A stretch of 64,000 nucleotides of DNA from Bacteroidales bacterium (GCA_023667095.1 JAMPAT010000012.1:1-64000), one strand, 5' to 3'. Counted from the first letter of the stretch, positions 52,174-60,795 are shown. Numbers and translations are program-made. Notes: generated from the letters alone by a model not told the origin.

Positions 52174-52629
52174 ATGAAGAAAATGTCAGGAAAATATTTG
52201 AACTTTATATCCAGTAGCACCGTAGCACTGGCCTTATGCATGCTGTTGTGCCACAGTTGCATCGTTACTGATTGGATATACGGCTACCAAGTGGTTATAA
52301 AAAACGACACGGACAGTACAATATATCTTACAGATATTTCTTCTGATTCTTATCCGGAAGAAATAACATTGAAACCACAGGAACAGTTTGAGATAAATTA
52401 TAGTGAACGTGGCAAAGAAAACAAAGAAATAATCGACATATTTCCAAGCAATATTACTGTTACCATTAATGACACATCGATTACCATGGATATTTCAGAC
52501 GTTAATCTTGAATGGAATATGTGCCGGAGAAAATACTATAAGAAAAGTAAGAGCAAAAGACATAGCACCTATACATTCACCTTTACGGATGAAATTGTAG
52601 AGGAACTTTTAGCCGGCATACAGGAATAG
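52174..52629 (+). CDS. Small lipoprotein, copy 1
   Basis: 151-residue lipoprotein (CHSC lipobox) with a predicted beta-rich body and a basic KYYKKSKSKRHS stretch near the C-terminus. I do not recognise the family. Two bases after the OPT stop, so translated from the OPT message. AT-rich compared with the OPT gene. A near-identical copy follows. Possible accessory protein of the transporter, by position only. Confidence 0.8.
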   Translation: MKKMSGKYLNFISSSTVALALCMLLCHSCIVTDWIYGYQVVIKNDTDSTIYLTDISSDSYPEEITLKPQEQFEINYSERGKENKEIIDIFPSNITVTINDTSITMDISDVNLEWNMCRRKYYKKSKSKRHSTYTFTFTDEIVEELLAGIQE

Positions 52630-52676
52630 AGCGGCTGATTTTTTCACGGATTTCATATTATCCGGACATAATTCCC

Positions 52677-52717
52677 TATCTTTGTCCGTCCTGACCGCAA
52701 ATATGGTTGGGACGGAC
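52677..52717 (+). promoter_or_regulatory. Duplicated OPT-type promoter and leader hairpin
   Basis: TATCTTTG (52677-52684), then GTCCGTCCTGACC (52684-52696) pairs with GGTTGGGACGGAC (52705-52717). Matches the OPT leader; the differences keep pairing through G-U and A-U pairs. It drives lipoprotein copy 2. Confidence 0.7.
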
Positions 52718-52732
52718 TTTGCTTGCTATAGA

Positions 52733-53188
52733 ATGAAGAAAATGTCAGGAAAATATTTGAACTTTATATCCAGTAGCACCGTAGCACTGGCCTTATGCAT
52801 GCTGTTGTGCCACAGCTGCATCGTTACTGATAGGATATATGGTTACCAAGTGGTTATAGAAAACGACACTAACAGTACAATATATCTTACAGATATTTCT
52901 TCTAATTCTTATCCGAAAGAAATCACATTGAAACCGCAGGAACGGTTTGAGATAAATTATAGTGAACGGGGCAAAGAAAACAAAGAAATAATCGGCATAT
53001 TTCCATTCTACACTATTGTTACCATTAATGACACATCAATTCCTATGTCTATGTCAGACGACAGTCTCCAATGGAATATATGCCAAAGAAAATACTATAA
53101 AAAAAGTAAGAGCAAAAGACATAGCACCTATACATTTACCTTTACGGATGAAATTGTAGAGGAACTTTTAGCCAGCATACAGGAATAG
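52733..53188 (+). CDS. Small lipoprotein, copy 2
   Basis: 151 residues, same length as copy 1 and mostly identical; differences cluster in the middle (residues about 85-115). The frame upstream runs through the leader and is not coding. Unlike copy 1 it has its own OPT-like promoter and hairpin. Function unknown. Confidence 0.8.
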   Translation: MKKMSGKYLNFISSSTVALALCMLLCHSCIVTDRIYGYQVVIENDTNSTIYLTDISSNSYPKEITLKPQERFEINYSERGKENKEIIGIFPFYTIVTINDTSIPMSMSDDSLQWNICQRKYYKKSKSKRHSTYTFTFTDEIVEELLASIQE

Positions 53189-53266
53189 ACCCGTCATTAA
53201 CTATGGATATATTGAATTGACAGGATTAAGGCCCCAGACAGAACAACATAAAAACAAAGAGTATAT

Positions 53267-54484
53267 ATGGAAAAGATATTGGACAGATTTCTCAGATATG
53301 TGGCTGTAGACACACAGTCGGATGAGAATTCGGAGAGCCAGCCGAGTTCAGCGAAACAGCTGAACCTGCTCGGGATGCTCCGTGACGAACTTAATGCAAT
53401 GGGAGTTGAAGCCACACTTGATGAATATGGCTACGTGATGGCAACAATCCCGTCAAACTACGGGGATGAAATTCCTGCCGTGGGATTCATTGCCCATGTG
53501 GACACATCTCCGGACGCATCCGGAGCGGACATCAAGCCGCAGATTATCAGCAACTATGACGGCAGTGACATTCCTCTCAAAGGAGTGGAGGGTCTCTCGC
53601 TGAAGACAAGTGAATTCCCTGAACTGCTCGAATACAAGGGACAGACCATCATCACAACCGACGGAACCACGCTTCTCGGTGCAGACGACAAGGCAGGAGT
53701 TGCCGAGATTATGGATGCAGTGCAGTATATCGTGGAGCATCCTGAGTTCAGGCATGGAGAAATCAAGATCGGATTCACTCCGGACGAGGAAATCGGGCGC
53801 GGAGTAGTGAAATTCGATGTCAAGAAATTCGGTGCCAAATATGCCTACACAATGGACGGCGGACGTATCGGAGAGCTTGAATACGAGAACTTCAATGCAG
53901 CGGCTGCGACCGTGCATATCCAGGGACGCAACATCCATCCGGGCTATGCCAAAGGCAAGATGCTCAATGCAATCCTCATCGGAATGGAGCTGAATGCACT
54001 CCTCCCTGTCGAGCAGAGGCCTGAATACACCAGTGGATATGAGGGATTCTTCCATATAATCAATTTCAGCGGCACAGTCGAGAGCGCGACTTTCTCATAT
54101 ATAATAAGGGACCACGACATGGCCCTCTACGAGCAGAAAAAGAAGACCATGCAGAAATGCGTGGATTTCATCAACGGAAAATATGGAGAAGGCACTGCGA
54201 CCCTGACCTTGAAACGCCAGTACTACAACATGAGGAAAGAGGTCGAACCTCATTACCATATTGTTGAAAAGGCCGTCAAGGCAATGGAGATGGAGGGGAT
54301 AACTCCTCACATCCAGCCGATACGTGGAGGCACAGACGGTGCAAACCTCTCGTTCATGGGTCTTCCTTGCCCGAACATCTTTGCAGGCGGGCACAATTTC
54401 CACGGAAAGATGGAGTTTGTCCCTCTCGAAAGCATGGAGAAGGCCAGCAAGGTGATTCTGAACATCATTTCGCTGTTTGTATAG
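53267..54484 (+). CDS. pepT: Peptidase T (tripeptidase)
   Basis: Cytosolic M20 zinc aminopeptidase that splits tripeptides, 405 residues. Metal and catalytic segments: AHVDTSPDA, LLGADDKAG, TPDEEIGRG, the TMDGG turn, GGTDGAN and the final zinc-ligand segment FAGGHNFHGKMEFVP. Complete. It would process peptides brought in by the OPT transporter upstream. Its last 100 bases are partly repeated at 56766-56850. Confidence 0.97.
   Translation: MEKILDRFLRYVAVDTQSDENSESQPSSAKQLNLLGMLRDELNAMGVEATLDEYGYVMATIPSNYGDEIPAVGFIAHVDTSPDASGADIKPQIISNYDGSDIPLKGVEGLSLKTSEFPELLEYKGQTIITTDGTTLLGADDKAGVAEIMDAVQYIVEHPEFRHGEIKIGFTPDEEIGRGVVKFDVKKFGAKYAYTMDGGRIGELEYENFNAAAATVHIQGRNIHPGYAKGKMLNAILIGMELNALLPVEQRPEYTSGYEGFFHIINFSGTVESATFSYIIRDHDMALYEQKKKTMQKCVDFINGKYGEGTATLTLKRQYYNMRKEVEPHYHIVEKAVKAMEMEGITPHIQPIRGGTDGANLSFMGLPCPNIFAGGHNFHGKMEFVPLESMEKASKVILNIISLFV
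54386..54470 (+). repeat. 85-bp direct repeat, copy in pepT
   Basis: Identical to 56766-56850 except for one base (T at 54416, C at 56796). It lies at the 3' end of the intact pepT gene. Confidence 0.95.
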
Positions 54485-54627
54485 TTGCAAGAGACAATCT
54501 GCTGCATGCATAGATGCAGTATTCGTATAGCCGTATAATACTGCCATGCTGTCCGCGCAACGGTAAAGTTCAATCACGTTGTCCACATCGCTGCAAAATA
54601 CAATCAACTGACATTCTGACATTTACG

Positions 54628-54663
54628 CAAAGACGGGTGCTCCAAATCGGGCACCCGTCTTTG
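54628..54663. terminator. Terminator between pepT and fic
   Basis: Perfect 13-bp stem CAAAGACGGGTGC / GCACCCGTCTTTG around a 10-base loop, between the convergent pepT and fic genes. Confidence 0.75.
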
Positions 54664-54736
54664 TATAAATCGCAATGATTCAGAAATTAAATTTTGTATC
54701 CACGTGGTCAGTTCAATGATGTTGATTTTTGACTAT

Positions 54737-56026
54737 CTACTTCCCGACAATCAGGTATGAGCAATACTTGCCGAGCAAGTTAGATAGCGGCAGTTCCTCC
54801 TTCTGATAACGTTCTGCATCAAGTTTAAGTAGTCTTTCCCGAACCTGCTTCTTTCCTTTGAAAAGGGCACAAAGATATGGAATGCCCTTTTCCTCTGTAA
54901 TGGTAACATCGGTAAAGAACTGCGTCAAGTCTTCTGCATCATAGACAATCGAATAGCTTGGACGCTTTGCTCCTGGTATGTCAACAACCAGAATGTTCTT
55001 ATCTATCAAATCCTGAATGTCACGAATCGCTGTGTCCTTTGAGCACTTTGCCAACGATGCCCAAGTCTTTGAGGTAATCTTCGATTCATAGCCATCGAGA
55101 AAGAGATTCAACATTTCTGTCTGACGCCCAGTCATAGGAATGGCTGAAGCCTTCTGCCAGAAGAAACTCTTGTTCAAGACAGTAGTTACAATCGCTTCTG
55201 CTTCATCAAGTGCATCGACAAGCTTTTGCAGATACCATACCAACCATTCTGTGAGATCGCCATCACCATGCTGCATTCGCTCCAGAATATCGTAATAGTG
55301 ATTCTTGTCTTTATTGATCTGTGATGAGATATTGTAGAAACGATAGCCGCTCTTCTCACCACGGGCCAACAGCATATCAGAAAGTATGCGGGCTAATCTT
55401 CCATTTCCATCCTCAAATGGATGGATACTGACAAACCAGAAGTGGGCGATGGCAGAACGGATAACGCTGCTAACCTGATTTTCACTATCAAACCATGCAA
55501 GGAACCGCTCCATCTCAACATCTACCCGATCCGGTGAAGGTGCGATATAGTGTATCTTCTCACGTCCAAACATACCGCTGACAACATGCTCCTCGTTGCT
55601 CCGGTACTTGCCAACCTCAATTTGGCAACCCTCGCTGAAACCTGTTGGAAAGAATGCAGCCTGCCAGGCACACAGCCTATCCTTGCCCAGAGTCTGATCA
55701 TAGTTCTGGACTGCTTCAAGCATTACATTTACAACTGAGTCTATATAATGCGAAGGAGATGTGTATTTGACATTTTCTATACCCAATCGTCTGGCGATTG
55801 ATGAACGTACATCGTCCACGTTAAGACGGACGCCCTCAATCTCTGATGAATAAACCACGTCATAGGTCAAGTTCTCTGCCATAGCCCTAAGCTTGCTGTC
55901 AAACCCCAACGAACTTAGCCTGCCAAAGAGCATCCCCTGCCTACGGCAGACCAGCTCCAGAAGAGAGGACACCTGAGAGTAGTCCCAACGAAAGTCTGTC
56001 CAGTTTTCTCTTTCATGTATATACAT
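54737..56026 (-). CDS. Fic family protein (class II, AMPylase type)
   Basis: 429 residues. The Fic active site is complete, HPFEDGNGRLAR (202-213). An inhibitory helix motif of the form S-x3-E-G (residues 60-65, SSEIEG) precedes it, which places it in the self-inhibited class II. N-terminal DUF4172-like helices and a C-terminal winged-helix domain (TSKTWASLAKCSKDTAIRDIQDL) follow the DNA-binding Fic layout. Expected to transfer AMP to a protein. AT-rich unlike the flanks. No antitoxin partner gene is adjacent. Confidence 0.92.
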   Translation of the reverse strand: MYIHERENWTDFRWDYSQVSSLLELVCRRQGMLFGRLSSLGFDSKLRAMAENLTYDVVYSSEIEGVRLNVDDVRSSIARRLGIENVKYTSPSHYIDSVVNVMLEAVQNYDQTLGKDRLCAWQAAFFPTGFSEGCQIEVGKYRSNEEHVVSGMFGREKIHYIAPSPDRVDVEMERFLAWFDSENQVSSVIRSAIAHFWFVSIHPFEDGNGRLARILSDMLLARGEKSGYRFYNISSQINKDKNHYYDILERMQHGDGDLTEWLVWYLQKLVDALDEAEAIVTTVLNKSFFWQKASAIPMTGRQTEMLNLFLDGYESKITSKTWASLAKCSKDTAIRDIQDLIDKNILVVDIPGAKRPSYSIVYDAEDLTQFFTDVTITEEKGIPYLCALFKGKKQVRERLLKLDAERYQKEELPLSNLLGKYCSYLIVGK

Positions 56027-56067
56027 AATGAAAATCTTTAGATGCTACATTATCCCGCGATTAACGC

Positions 56068-56080
56068 CGCAGATTCTGCG
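56068..56080. promoter_or_regulatory. Palindromic site 1 at the fic promoter
   Basis: CGCAGATTCTGCG, a perfect odd palindrome just downstream of the -7 box. Shares the form CGCARATTYTGCG with site 2. Confidence 0.6.
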
Positions 56081-56081
56081 A

Positions 56082-56113
56082 CAAATTTAAGTATTTTTCG
56101 CCGAAGGCCCAAA
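56082..56113 (-). promoter_or_regulatory. fic promoter
   Basis: On the minus strand TTTG (56113-56110), 20 bases, TAAATTTG (56089-56082). Very good match to the Bacteroidetes promoter, 56 bases before the fic ATG. Confidence 0.75.
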
Positions 56114-56128
56114 GGAGAAAACAAAATA

Positions 56129-56143
56129 TCGCAAATTTTGCGA
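56129..56143. promoter_or_regulatory. Palindromic site 2 at the fic promoter
   Basis: TCGCAAATTTTGCGA, a perfect odd palindrome upstream of the -33 element. Its centre is 62 bases, about six helix turns, from that of site 1. Confidence 0.6.
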
Positions 56144-56273
56144 CGATTCAACTTCTCTTGGATGAAAAGTCTGTTCTAAAGACAAAATCTACCTCTGGGG
56201 TTGATAAAATTGTGTTGCAAAGCTACCACGCTGTACGTATTGACGCGAAATAATTGATAAGCTAAGATACAGG

Positions 56274-56717
56274 ATGGAAAAGATATTGGCAATTATAGCA
56301 ACTTCATTTTTACTCGGATGGTACGGTGAATCATATGAAAATGGCAACGATTTAAGATTGTACTGTAAAAATTTATCGGATGAAGATGTCATTTTGAAAT
56401 GGCAGACGCACTATAATCAGAGAGAGAAAAGAGTCCTGCTCCCCTCCAAAGATTCCGTATGTGTCTATAGCATTTTCAGTCCAAGATCCAAAGCCCCTGA
56501 CTTTGAATTCATATATGAAGGCGCTAAAAAAGACGAGTTCACATTACATGTACATTCTGTTGAAGATACATTGCAGAAAAAGACATGGAACTGGGAAAGC
56601 CGCGAAGATGCTGGACGTCAACTGTTCCGGGAATCAGATTGCAGGAGATATGAAAAAACATTGGAAACTTTCGATTGGGTCTTCGATATTCTTCCTGATG
56701 AGCTAAGCTGGCATTAA
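56274..56717 (+). CDS. Hypothetical small exported protein
   Basis: 147 residues with a hydrophobic N-terminus (residues 4-17) that may be a signal. I recognise no family. AT-rich, like fic. Divergent from fic across 247 bases and followed by the pepT fragment. Its start (CKNLSDEDVILKW) has a faint pattern likeness to the small lipoproteins at 52-53 kb, too weak to claim homology. Confidence 0.6.
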   Translation: MEKILAIIATSFLLGWYGESYENGNDLRLYCKNLSDEDVILKWQTHYNQREKRVLLPSKDSVCVYSIFSPRSKAPDFEFIYEGAKKDEFTLHVHSVEDTLQKKTWNWESREDAGRQLFRESDCRRYEKTLETFDWVFDILPDELSWH

Positions 56718-56765
56718 AGATTCATTAACCAGCCCATTGCCACCCCAGTCATTAGAATTTTCACC

Positions 56766-56850
56766 GGCGGGCACAATTTCCACGGAAAGATGGAGCTTGT
56801 CCCTCTCGAAAGCATGGAGAAGGCCAGCAAGGTGATTCTGAACATCATTT
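56766..56850 (+). pseudogene. pepT 3'-end fragment (direct repeat copy)
   Basis: 85 bases, 84 identical to pepT 54386-54470, encoding GGHNFHGKMELVP onward without the rest of the gene. ATTTTCACC stands directly before it (56757-56765) and again shortly after it (56861-56869). Confidence 0.9.
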
Positions 56851-56962
56851 TGCGACTCACATTTTCACCTTCGGAATCCAACACCTGTCTTGCCTACAGA
56901 AAAGGATTCCAGACAAACACAGCGTCCCAAACAGAAGTTTTCCCGCCATCGGGAAAGCTCAA

Positions 56963-58057
56963 CTAACCGATAACCCACTTGCTGCCAGGAAGGAGCGATA
57001 TAAGCTTTGCAGTCAAGGCGCAGCTGACAAATGTCGTCACTGCAATGAACGGGATAGACACCGGAGTCGGAAGTTCAAGCATATCCATGGAGACGACAGA
57101 CCACATGTGAAGCCAGAATATGTGCATCAAATACATTCCGTAGCTCAGCTTTGAAAGCGAAGTTATGATGCGCGGTGCCTCAGCCTGCCCTATGCAGGAG
57201 AACATCAGGAATGCTCCCATGGTAAGACAGACAACATTGATTGTACAGAACGACCATCCGATTTCAAGCACAGGAGTATCCAGCACGACACCAGGAACAG
57301 CCTGTACATAGTATGAAAGTATAGTTGCCACTGCTCCGGCAACAAGCATCGCGCTTCCTGCCAGCAGTTTAGTCTTCCTGCTCCATGCAAGGTGCACCTT
57401 GATATAATGTGCCATCACAAGGTAGCCGAGATAACCGGAGAAATACCAAAGCATGTGATATTCATTCCAGAAGCACTGTCCCCATGCCTCTCCGAACCAT
57501 CTGTTGAGATAAGGCATACATGTAGAAATCAGGAACAGGATGATGAAAAACCTCTCTTCCTTTGCACTGGCCTTGCTCAGCCACGGTGAAATCATCGGTA
57601 TGAACAGGTACAGGCTTATCAGCGGGAACATGAACCAAAGATGTCCGGCAAGCGTAGGGAAATTGTAGAATATCCTCGACAGGTCCTTAAGGCTCGTAGC
57701 ACCGTCTATCTGTCCCCAAAGCAGAGGCAAGGTCGCATACAGCACTGAAAATATAAGGAACGGCGGCAATATCCGTGTAAACCTCTTCCTGTAGAACTCC
57801 CATGTAGACTGCTCCTCCTTCTTCGGTGCAAGCAGAAAAGCGGAAACTATGATAAAGAGCGGGACCGCCATCCTGGAGAATCCGTCATAGACAGAGACAC
57901 ATATCCTGTCCGTCTGGTTTGCAAGCACTGCCTGCGGTCCGGCCATGTCAGTAGCTCCGGGGCCAGGATAGAAATTTTCGCTTGCATGTACAAGCATCAC
58001 AAGAAAGCACGCAAACACGCGCACATAGTCAAGAAATGCAATTCTTCCGTTCTTCAT
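56963..58057 (-). CDS. Acyltransferase family 3 membrane protein
   Basis: Multi-pass inner-membrane acyltransferase (OatA/YiaH type) that modifies a surface glycan. 364 residues from the ATG at 58057 (MKNGRIAFLDYVRVF); the frame upstream passes the promoter. Signature at the start: LDYVRVFACFLVMLVHASENF-type with the catalytic His, then PLFIIVSAFLL, FYRKRFTRILPPFL and HLWFMFPLI. About ten membrane segments. Confidence 0.9.
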   Translation of the reverse strand: MKNGRIAFLDYVRVFACFLVMLVHASENFYPGPGATDMAGPQAVLANQTDRICVSVYDGFSRMAVPLFIIVSAFLLAPKKEEQSTWEFYRKRFTRILPPFLIFSVLYATLPLLWGQIDGATSLKDLSRIFYNFPTLAGHLWFMFPLISLYLFIPMISPWLSKASAKEERFFIILFLISTCMPYLNRWFGEAWGQCFWNEYHMLWYFSGYLGYLVMAHYIKVHLAWSRKTKLLAGSAMLVAGAVATILSYYVQAVPGVVLDTPVLEIGWSFCTINVVCLTMGAFLMFSCIGQAEAPRIITSLSKLSYGMYLMHIFWLHMWSVVSMDMLELPTPVSIPFIAVTTFVSCALTAKLISLLPGSKWVIG

Positions 58058-58081
58058 AAACCCATCTTTAGATATTTGCCG

Positions 58082-58089
58082 CAAAGATA
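58082..58089 (-). promoter_or_regulatory. Probable -7 box for the acyltransferase gene
   Basis: TATCTTTG on the minus strand, 25 bases upstream of the ATG at 58057. No clear -33. Confidence 0.5.
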
Positions 58090-58244
58090 AGACAACAAAT
58101 CCAATCCCGGGATAATCCGGATTGCAGAAAACTGTCATAATTATGAAGAAAACAGTCATTGCCTGAGCAAATTGCAAGCCCGGACAATGAGTTCTGCCGT
58201 GATGAAGGCATAACTGCCATATATGCGATAAAGCCACATTGGCA

Positions 58245-58278
58245 TTCCAGGTTGGTCGTATATTTGACCAACCTGGAA
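58245..58278 (-). terminator. Perfect hairpin past the Ntn hydrolase gene
   Basis: 13-bp perfect stem (58245-58257, 58266-58278) with an 8-base loop, 27 bases beyond the stop at 58305. No U tract on either strand. Confidence 0.5.
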
Positions 58279-58304
58279 CAATGGGCATGAAGATCGGGAC
58301 AATG

Positions 58305-59420
58305 TCAGATTCCGCTTATCATCACGATCTGCTCCGGAACAGTATCAAGAGGCCTGGACTGATATTTCACTTTCTTGAAGTCGATTCCGGCAAGGTCGAT
58401 GCACCGTATCTGGGAATTGTCCATCGTCCGGTAATAGAGTCTGAGGTTGTCAAGGTCGCTGACTGTCGTGAACTGCGTGGAAGTAATCATGTCAAGGCTC
58501 TTTTCTGAATTTGAATTGACATCCACTACTGCACCGACAGGAATCACCATGGCCTCCAGAATCTTGAAGCTCTGCAGCATGGCATCATATCCTGTAGACG
58601 GTACAGGCGCAGTGGCCCTGAACATCGCGATGCGCACAAACCTTGAAGGTGATGTAAAGTCACCAGGAAGTCCAAGCATGCCGGAACCACCGCTTACCGG
58701 CTTTATATCATAGCTCCCGTTCCCGAAGTTCCATGATTTGTTGGCCGCACTTCCCGGCATAAGGTTCACATAGTTGCTGAGGTTGGTGAGATGCCACTGG
58801 AATCCAGGGGAGTTGGTCAGTACACCGACCGGATTGTCATAGAAATTCATTTCTCCGTCAACAATTTCCAGTACCACCTGCCTTCCTGTCCTGTCGGCAA
58901 TGCGCCAATGCACCGCCCCGACATTATCACTCAGTCCCGTTATATCAAGTCTCCCGGCAGCATCCATCACCTCATCCACATTCGCACAGGTCGCCAAGGC
59001 CCATGAAACGAACTGGAAGTCAGACAGTGTTGAAGAGTTTTTTGCCGGATTGTACCGGCTATAGGAGCCATATCCAGGAAAGAAGAAGAGCCCTGCACTA
59101 AGCCCCCTTTCATTAAGTCCCTCAACCATAAGTTCATCAGCCATTACTGAAACTCCGGCAAAACCATATTTCGCGACAAATTCCATCCCGTCAGTACCGC
59201 CTGGAGTAAACGACTTGAAATGATACCCGCGAGGCACAATTACATATCTGCTGTCAAGCCGCTCTGTGGCCCACTCGATTGAACGTGCTGCCACATGCGA
59301 ACCGTCTTTTGCGACAAATGAAATTCCAGTACATGCGTCTGAATGTACTGGAGTCATTAATGCAGCTACAGCAACAGCCGCAGCTGCCAGATGATGATTA
59401 CTTAAATTAAACATATTCAT
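58305..59420 (-). CDS. Choloylglycine hydrolase / penicillin V acylase family protein
   Basis: Exported Ntn amidase, 371 residues. After a signal peptide the nucleophile Cys30 is expected to become the N-terminus (SDAC). Other family residues: Arg46 in AARSIEW, Asn103 in EGLNERGL, Asn203 in LTNSPGF and Arg260/Arg263 in SPSRFVR. Where many bile salt hydrolases have Asp after the Arg, here it is Glu49. Substrate could be bile salts, N-acyl homoserine lactones or another N-acyl amide. Confidence 0.92.
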   Translation of the reverse strand: MNMFNLSNHHLAAAAVAVAALMTPVHSDACTGISFVAKDGSHVAARSIEWATERLDSRYVIVPRGYHFKSFTPGGTDGMEFVAKYGFAGVSVMADELMVEGLNERGLSAGLFFFPGYGSYSRYNPAKNSSTLSDFQFVSWALATCANVDEVMDAAGRLDITGLSDNVGAVHWRIADRTGRQVVLEIVDGEMNFYDNPVGVLTNSPGFQWHLTNLSNYVNLMPGSAANKSWNFGNGSYDIKPVSGGSGMLGLPGDFTSPSRFVRIAMFRATAPVPSTGYDAMLQSFKILEAMVIPVGAVVDVNSNSEKSLDMITSTQFTTVSDLDNLRLYYRTMDNSQIRCIDLAGIDFKKVKYQSRPLDTVPEQIVMISGI

Positions 59421-59468
59421 GCATTTTGGTTAAACGTCTCCACGCCTTACCAAAACCTGTGCCTGAAT

Positions 59469-59726
59469 CTATTTCTGGTGACGGAGAAGCCAATAGGATG
59501 CGTATGTACAGCTTCCCCTGAGCTTCAGCCCCTGGCTTTCAGCAAAACTGTATGCAGCTTCGACAAGTGCTCCGGCTATGCCCCTACCTCCGATTTCATC
59601 CGGGACATATGTATGGATTATATCGAATACCCCATCCTTTACTGCATATTCTACATTAGCGACAAAACCGTCCTCTGTAATTGTAAACAAGTGACGGTCA
59701 GGACTGTGTGTAATTTCACGTTTCAT
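59469..59726 (-). CDS. Small GNAT-fold N-acetyltransferase
   Basis: 85 residues, of the compact YjdJ-type GNAT family. Acetyl-CoA loop VPDEIGGRGIAGALVEAA and CTYASYWLLRH near the end, matching the usual C-Y pattern. Five bases after the flippase-like gene. Confidence 0.9.
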   Translation of the reverse strand: MKREITHSPDRHLFTITEDGFVANVEYAVKDGVFDIIHTYVPDEIGGRGIAGALVEAAYSFAESQGLKLRGSCTYASYWLLRHQK

Positions 59727-59731
59727 GGCAT

Positions 59732-60745
59732 CTATTTTTTGACAGTTTCATATATATACGATCCCCCACCGCATAAGGCCATTGTGATTGCCTGTGACTC
59801 ATGCGAAAGGGTCGCAAATATGATTCCTGTTTCAAACGGGATGCCATATATTGTGGAAAGTGCAAGTGAAACTATAAAATGGAACGAACCGAAACCGCCT
59901 GGGACAGGTACAAGCCATCCGAGGCTGCCTGCAATCATCAGGAAAAGGGCATCAACCACATTAAGTGTATCAAGGGACGGGATTGCATACATTGTGGCTA
60001 TGCTCATCAGCCAATACATCCCCCATATCAGCACAGTATAGAGAAAGAACCTCCATTTATGCTCCATTTTCAGGCAGCTTCCGAATCCCTGCATAATACC
60101 GGTGCATATGGAATACACCTTGGAAAGGGTCCTGTTCCTGTCATGATATTTCACTATAGCCCAGACTATTGCAGCAAATGCAGCGACAGATGCGGCAAGA
60201 ATCCACCACATGCTGAATCCCACTCTGCCGGAAAGCGGTCCCCACATTTTCCCGACAAAGAAAGCCCCGAATTTCTCCCACCGGAAAAGCAGCAGGGCAA
60301 CAAGGAATATCAGCATTGTCAGCATATCCCATCCCCTTTCCAGGACAACAGTACCGAGCACCTTGTCATATGTGACTGCCCCTGTTCCTTCCCGCCTTTT
60401 GGCCGCTTCCACAGAAGACCTGCGCGATATGACCCCGCAACGTACAAGCTCACCTATTCTCGGGAACACGAAATTCGCTATATATCCGATATTTATGGCA
60501 TTGAATGCCGTGGTCCTTGAAAGCCTCCTGTCAAAAGGCAGAAGAAGCCCCCTCCAGCGAAGTCCCCTCAGATAGAATGCGACAACACTTGCGGCCATTG
60601 AGACAAGCACGAGCTCCATACGGCAGCTCGCAAGCCCATCCAGGAAATCTTTCCATTCAACTCCACGGAACGAGAAATACAGCAACATCACCGCTATGGA
60701 CAATGAAACTGCATATTTAATTATCTTGCTATATCTTTCTTTCAT
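59732..60745 (-). CDS. Lysylphosphatidylglycerol synthase TM / flippase-like membrane protein
   Basis: UPF0104-type integral membrane protein, 337 residues from the ATG at 60745 (another ATG three codons earlier at 60754). About eight membrane segments, FYLRGLRWRGLL, NIGYIANFVFPRIGELVRCG and PVPGGFGSFHF are family marks. Relatives move or modify membrane lipids; the substrate is unknown. Probably co-transcribed with the GNAT gene. Confidence 0.88.
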   Translation of the reverse strand: MKERYSKIIKYAVSLSIAVMLLYFSFRGVEWKDFLDGLASCRMELVLVSMAASVVAFYLRGLRWRGLLLPFDRRLSRTTAFNAINIGYIANFVFPRIGELVRCGVISRRSSVEAAKRREGTGAVTYDKVLGTVVLERGWDMLTMLIFLVALLLFRWEKFGAFFVGKMWGPLSGRVGFSMWWILAASVAAFAAIVWAIVKYHDRNRTLSKVYSICTGIMQGFGSCLKMEHKWRFFLYTVLIWGMYWLMSIATMYAIPSLDTLNVVDALFLMIAGSLGWLVPVPGGFGSFHFIVSLALSTIYGIPFETGIIFATLSHESQAITMALCGGGSYIYETVKK

Positions 60746-60767
60746 CTGTAGCATATTTTGAAGCCTG

Positions 60768-60775
60768 CAAATTTA
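60768..60775 (-). promoter_or_regulatory. Probable -7 box for the flippase-like gene
   Basis: TAAATTTG on the minus strand, 14-23 bases before the candidate starts. No clear -33. Confidence 0.4.
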
Positions 60776-60787
60776 TTGATTTTTTTA

Positions 60788-60795
60788 TACCTTTG
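60788..60795 (+). promoter_or_regulatory. Probable -7 box for the PfkB gene
   Basis: TACCTTTG, 23 bases before the ATG at 60819. Confidence 0.5.
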
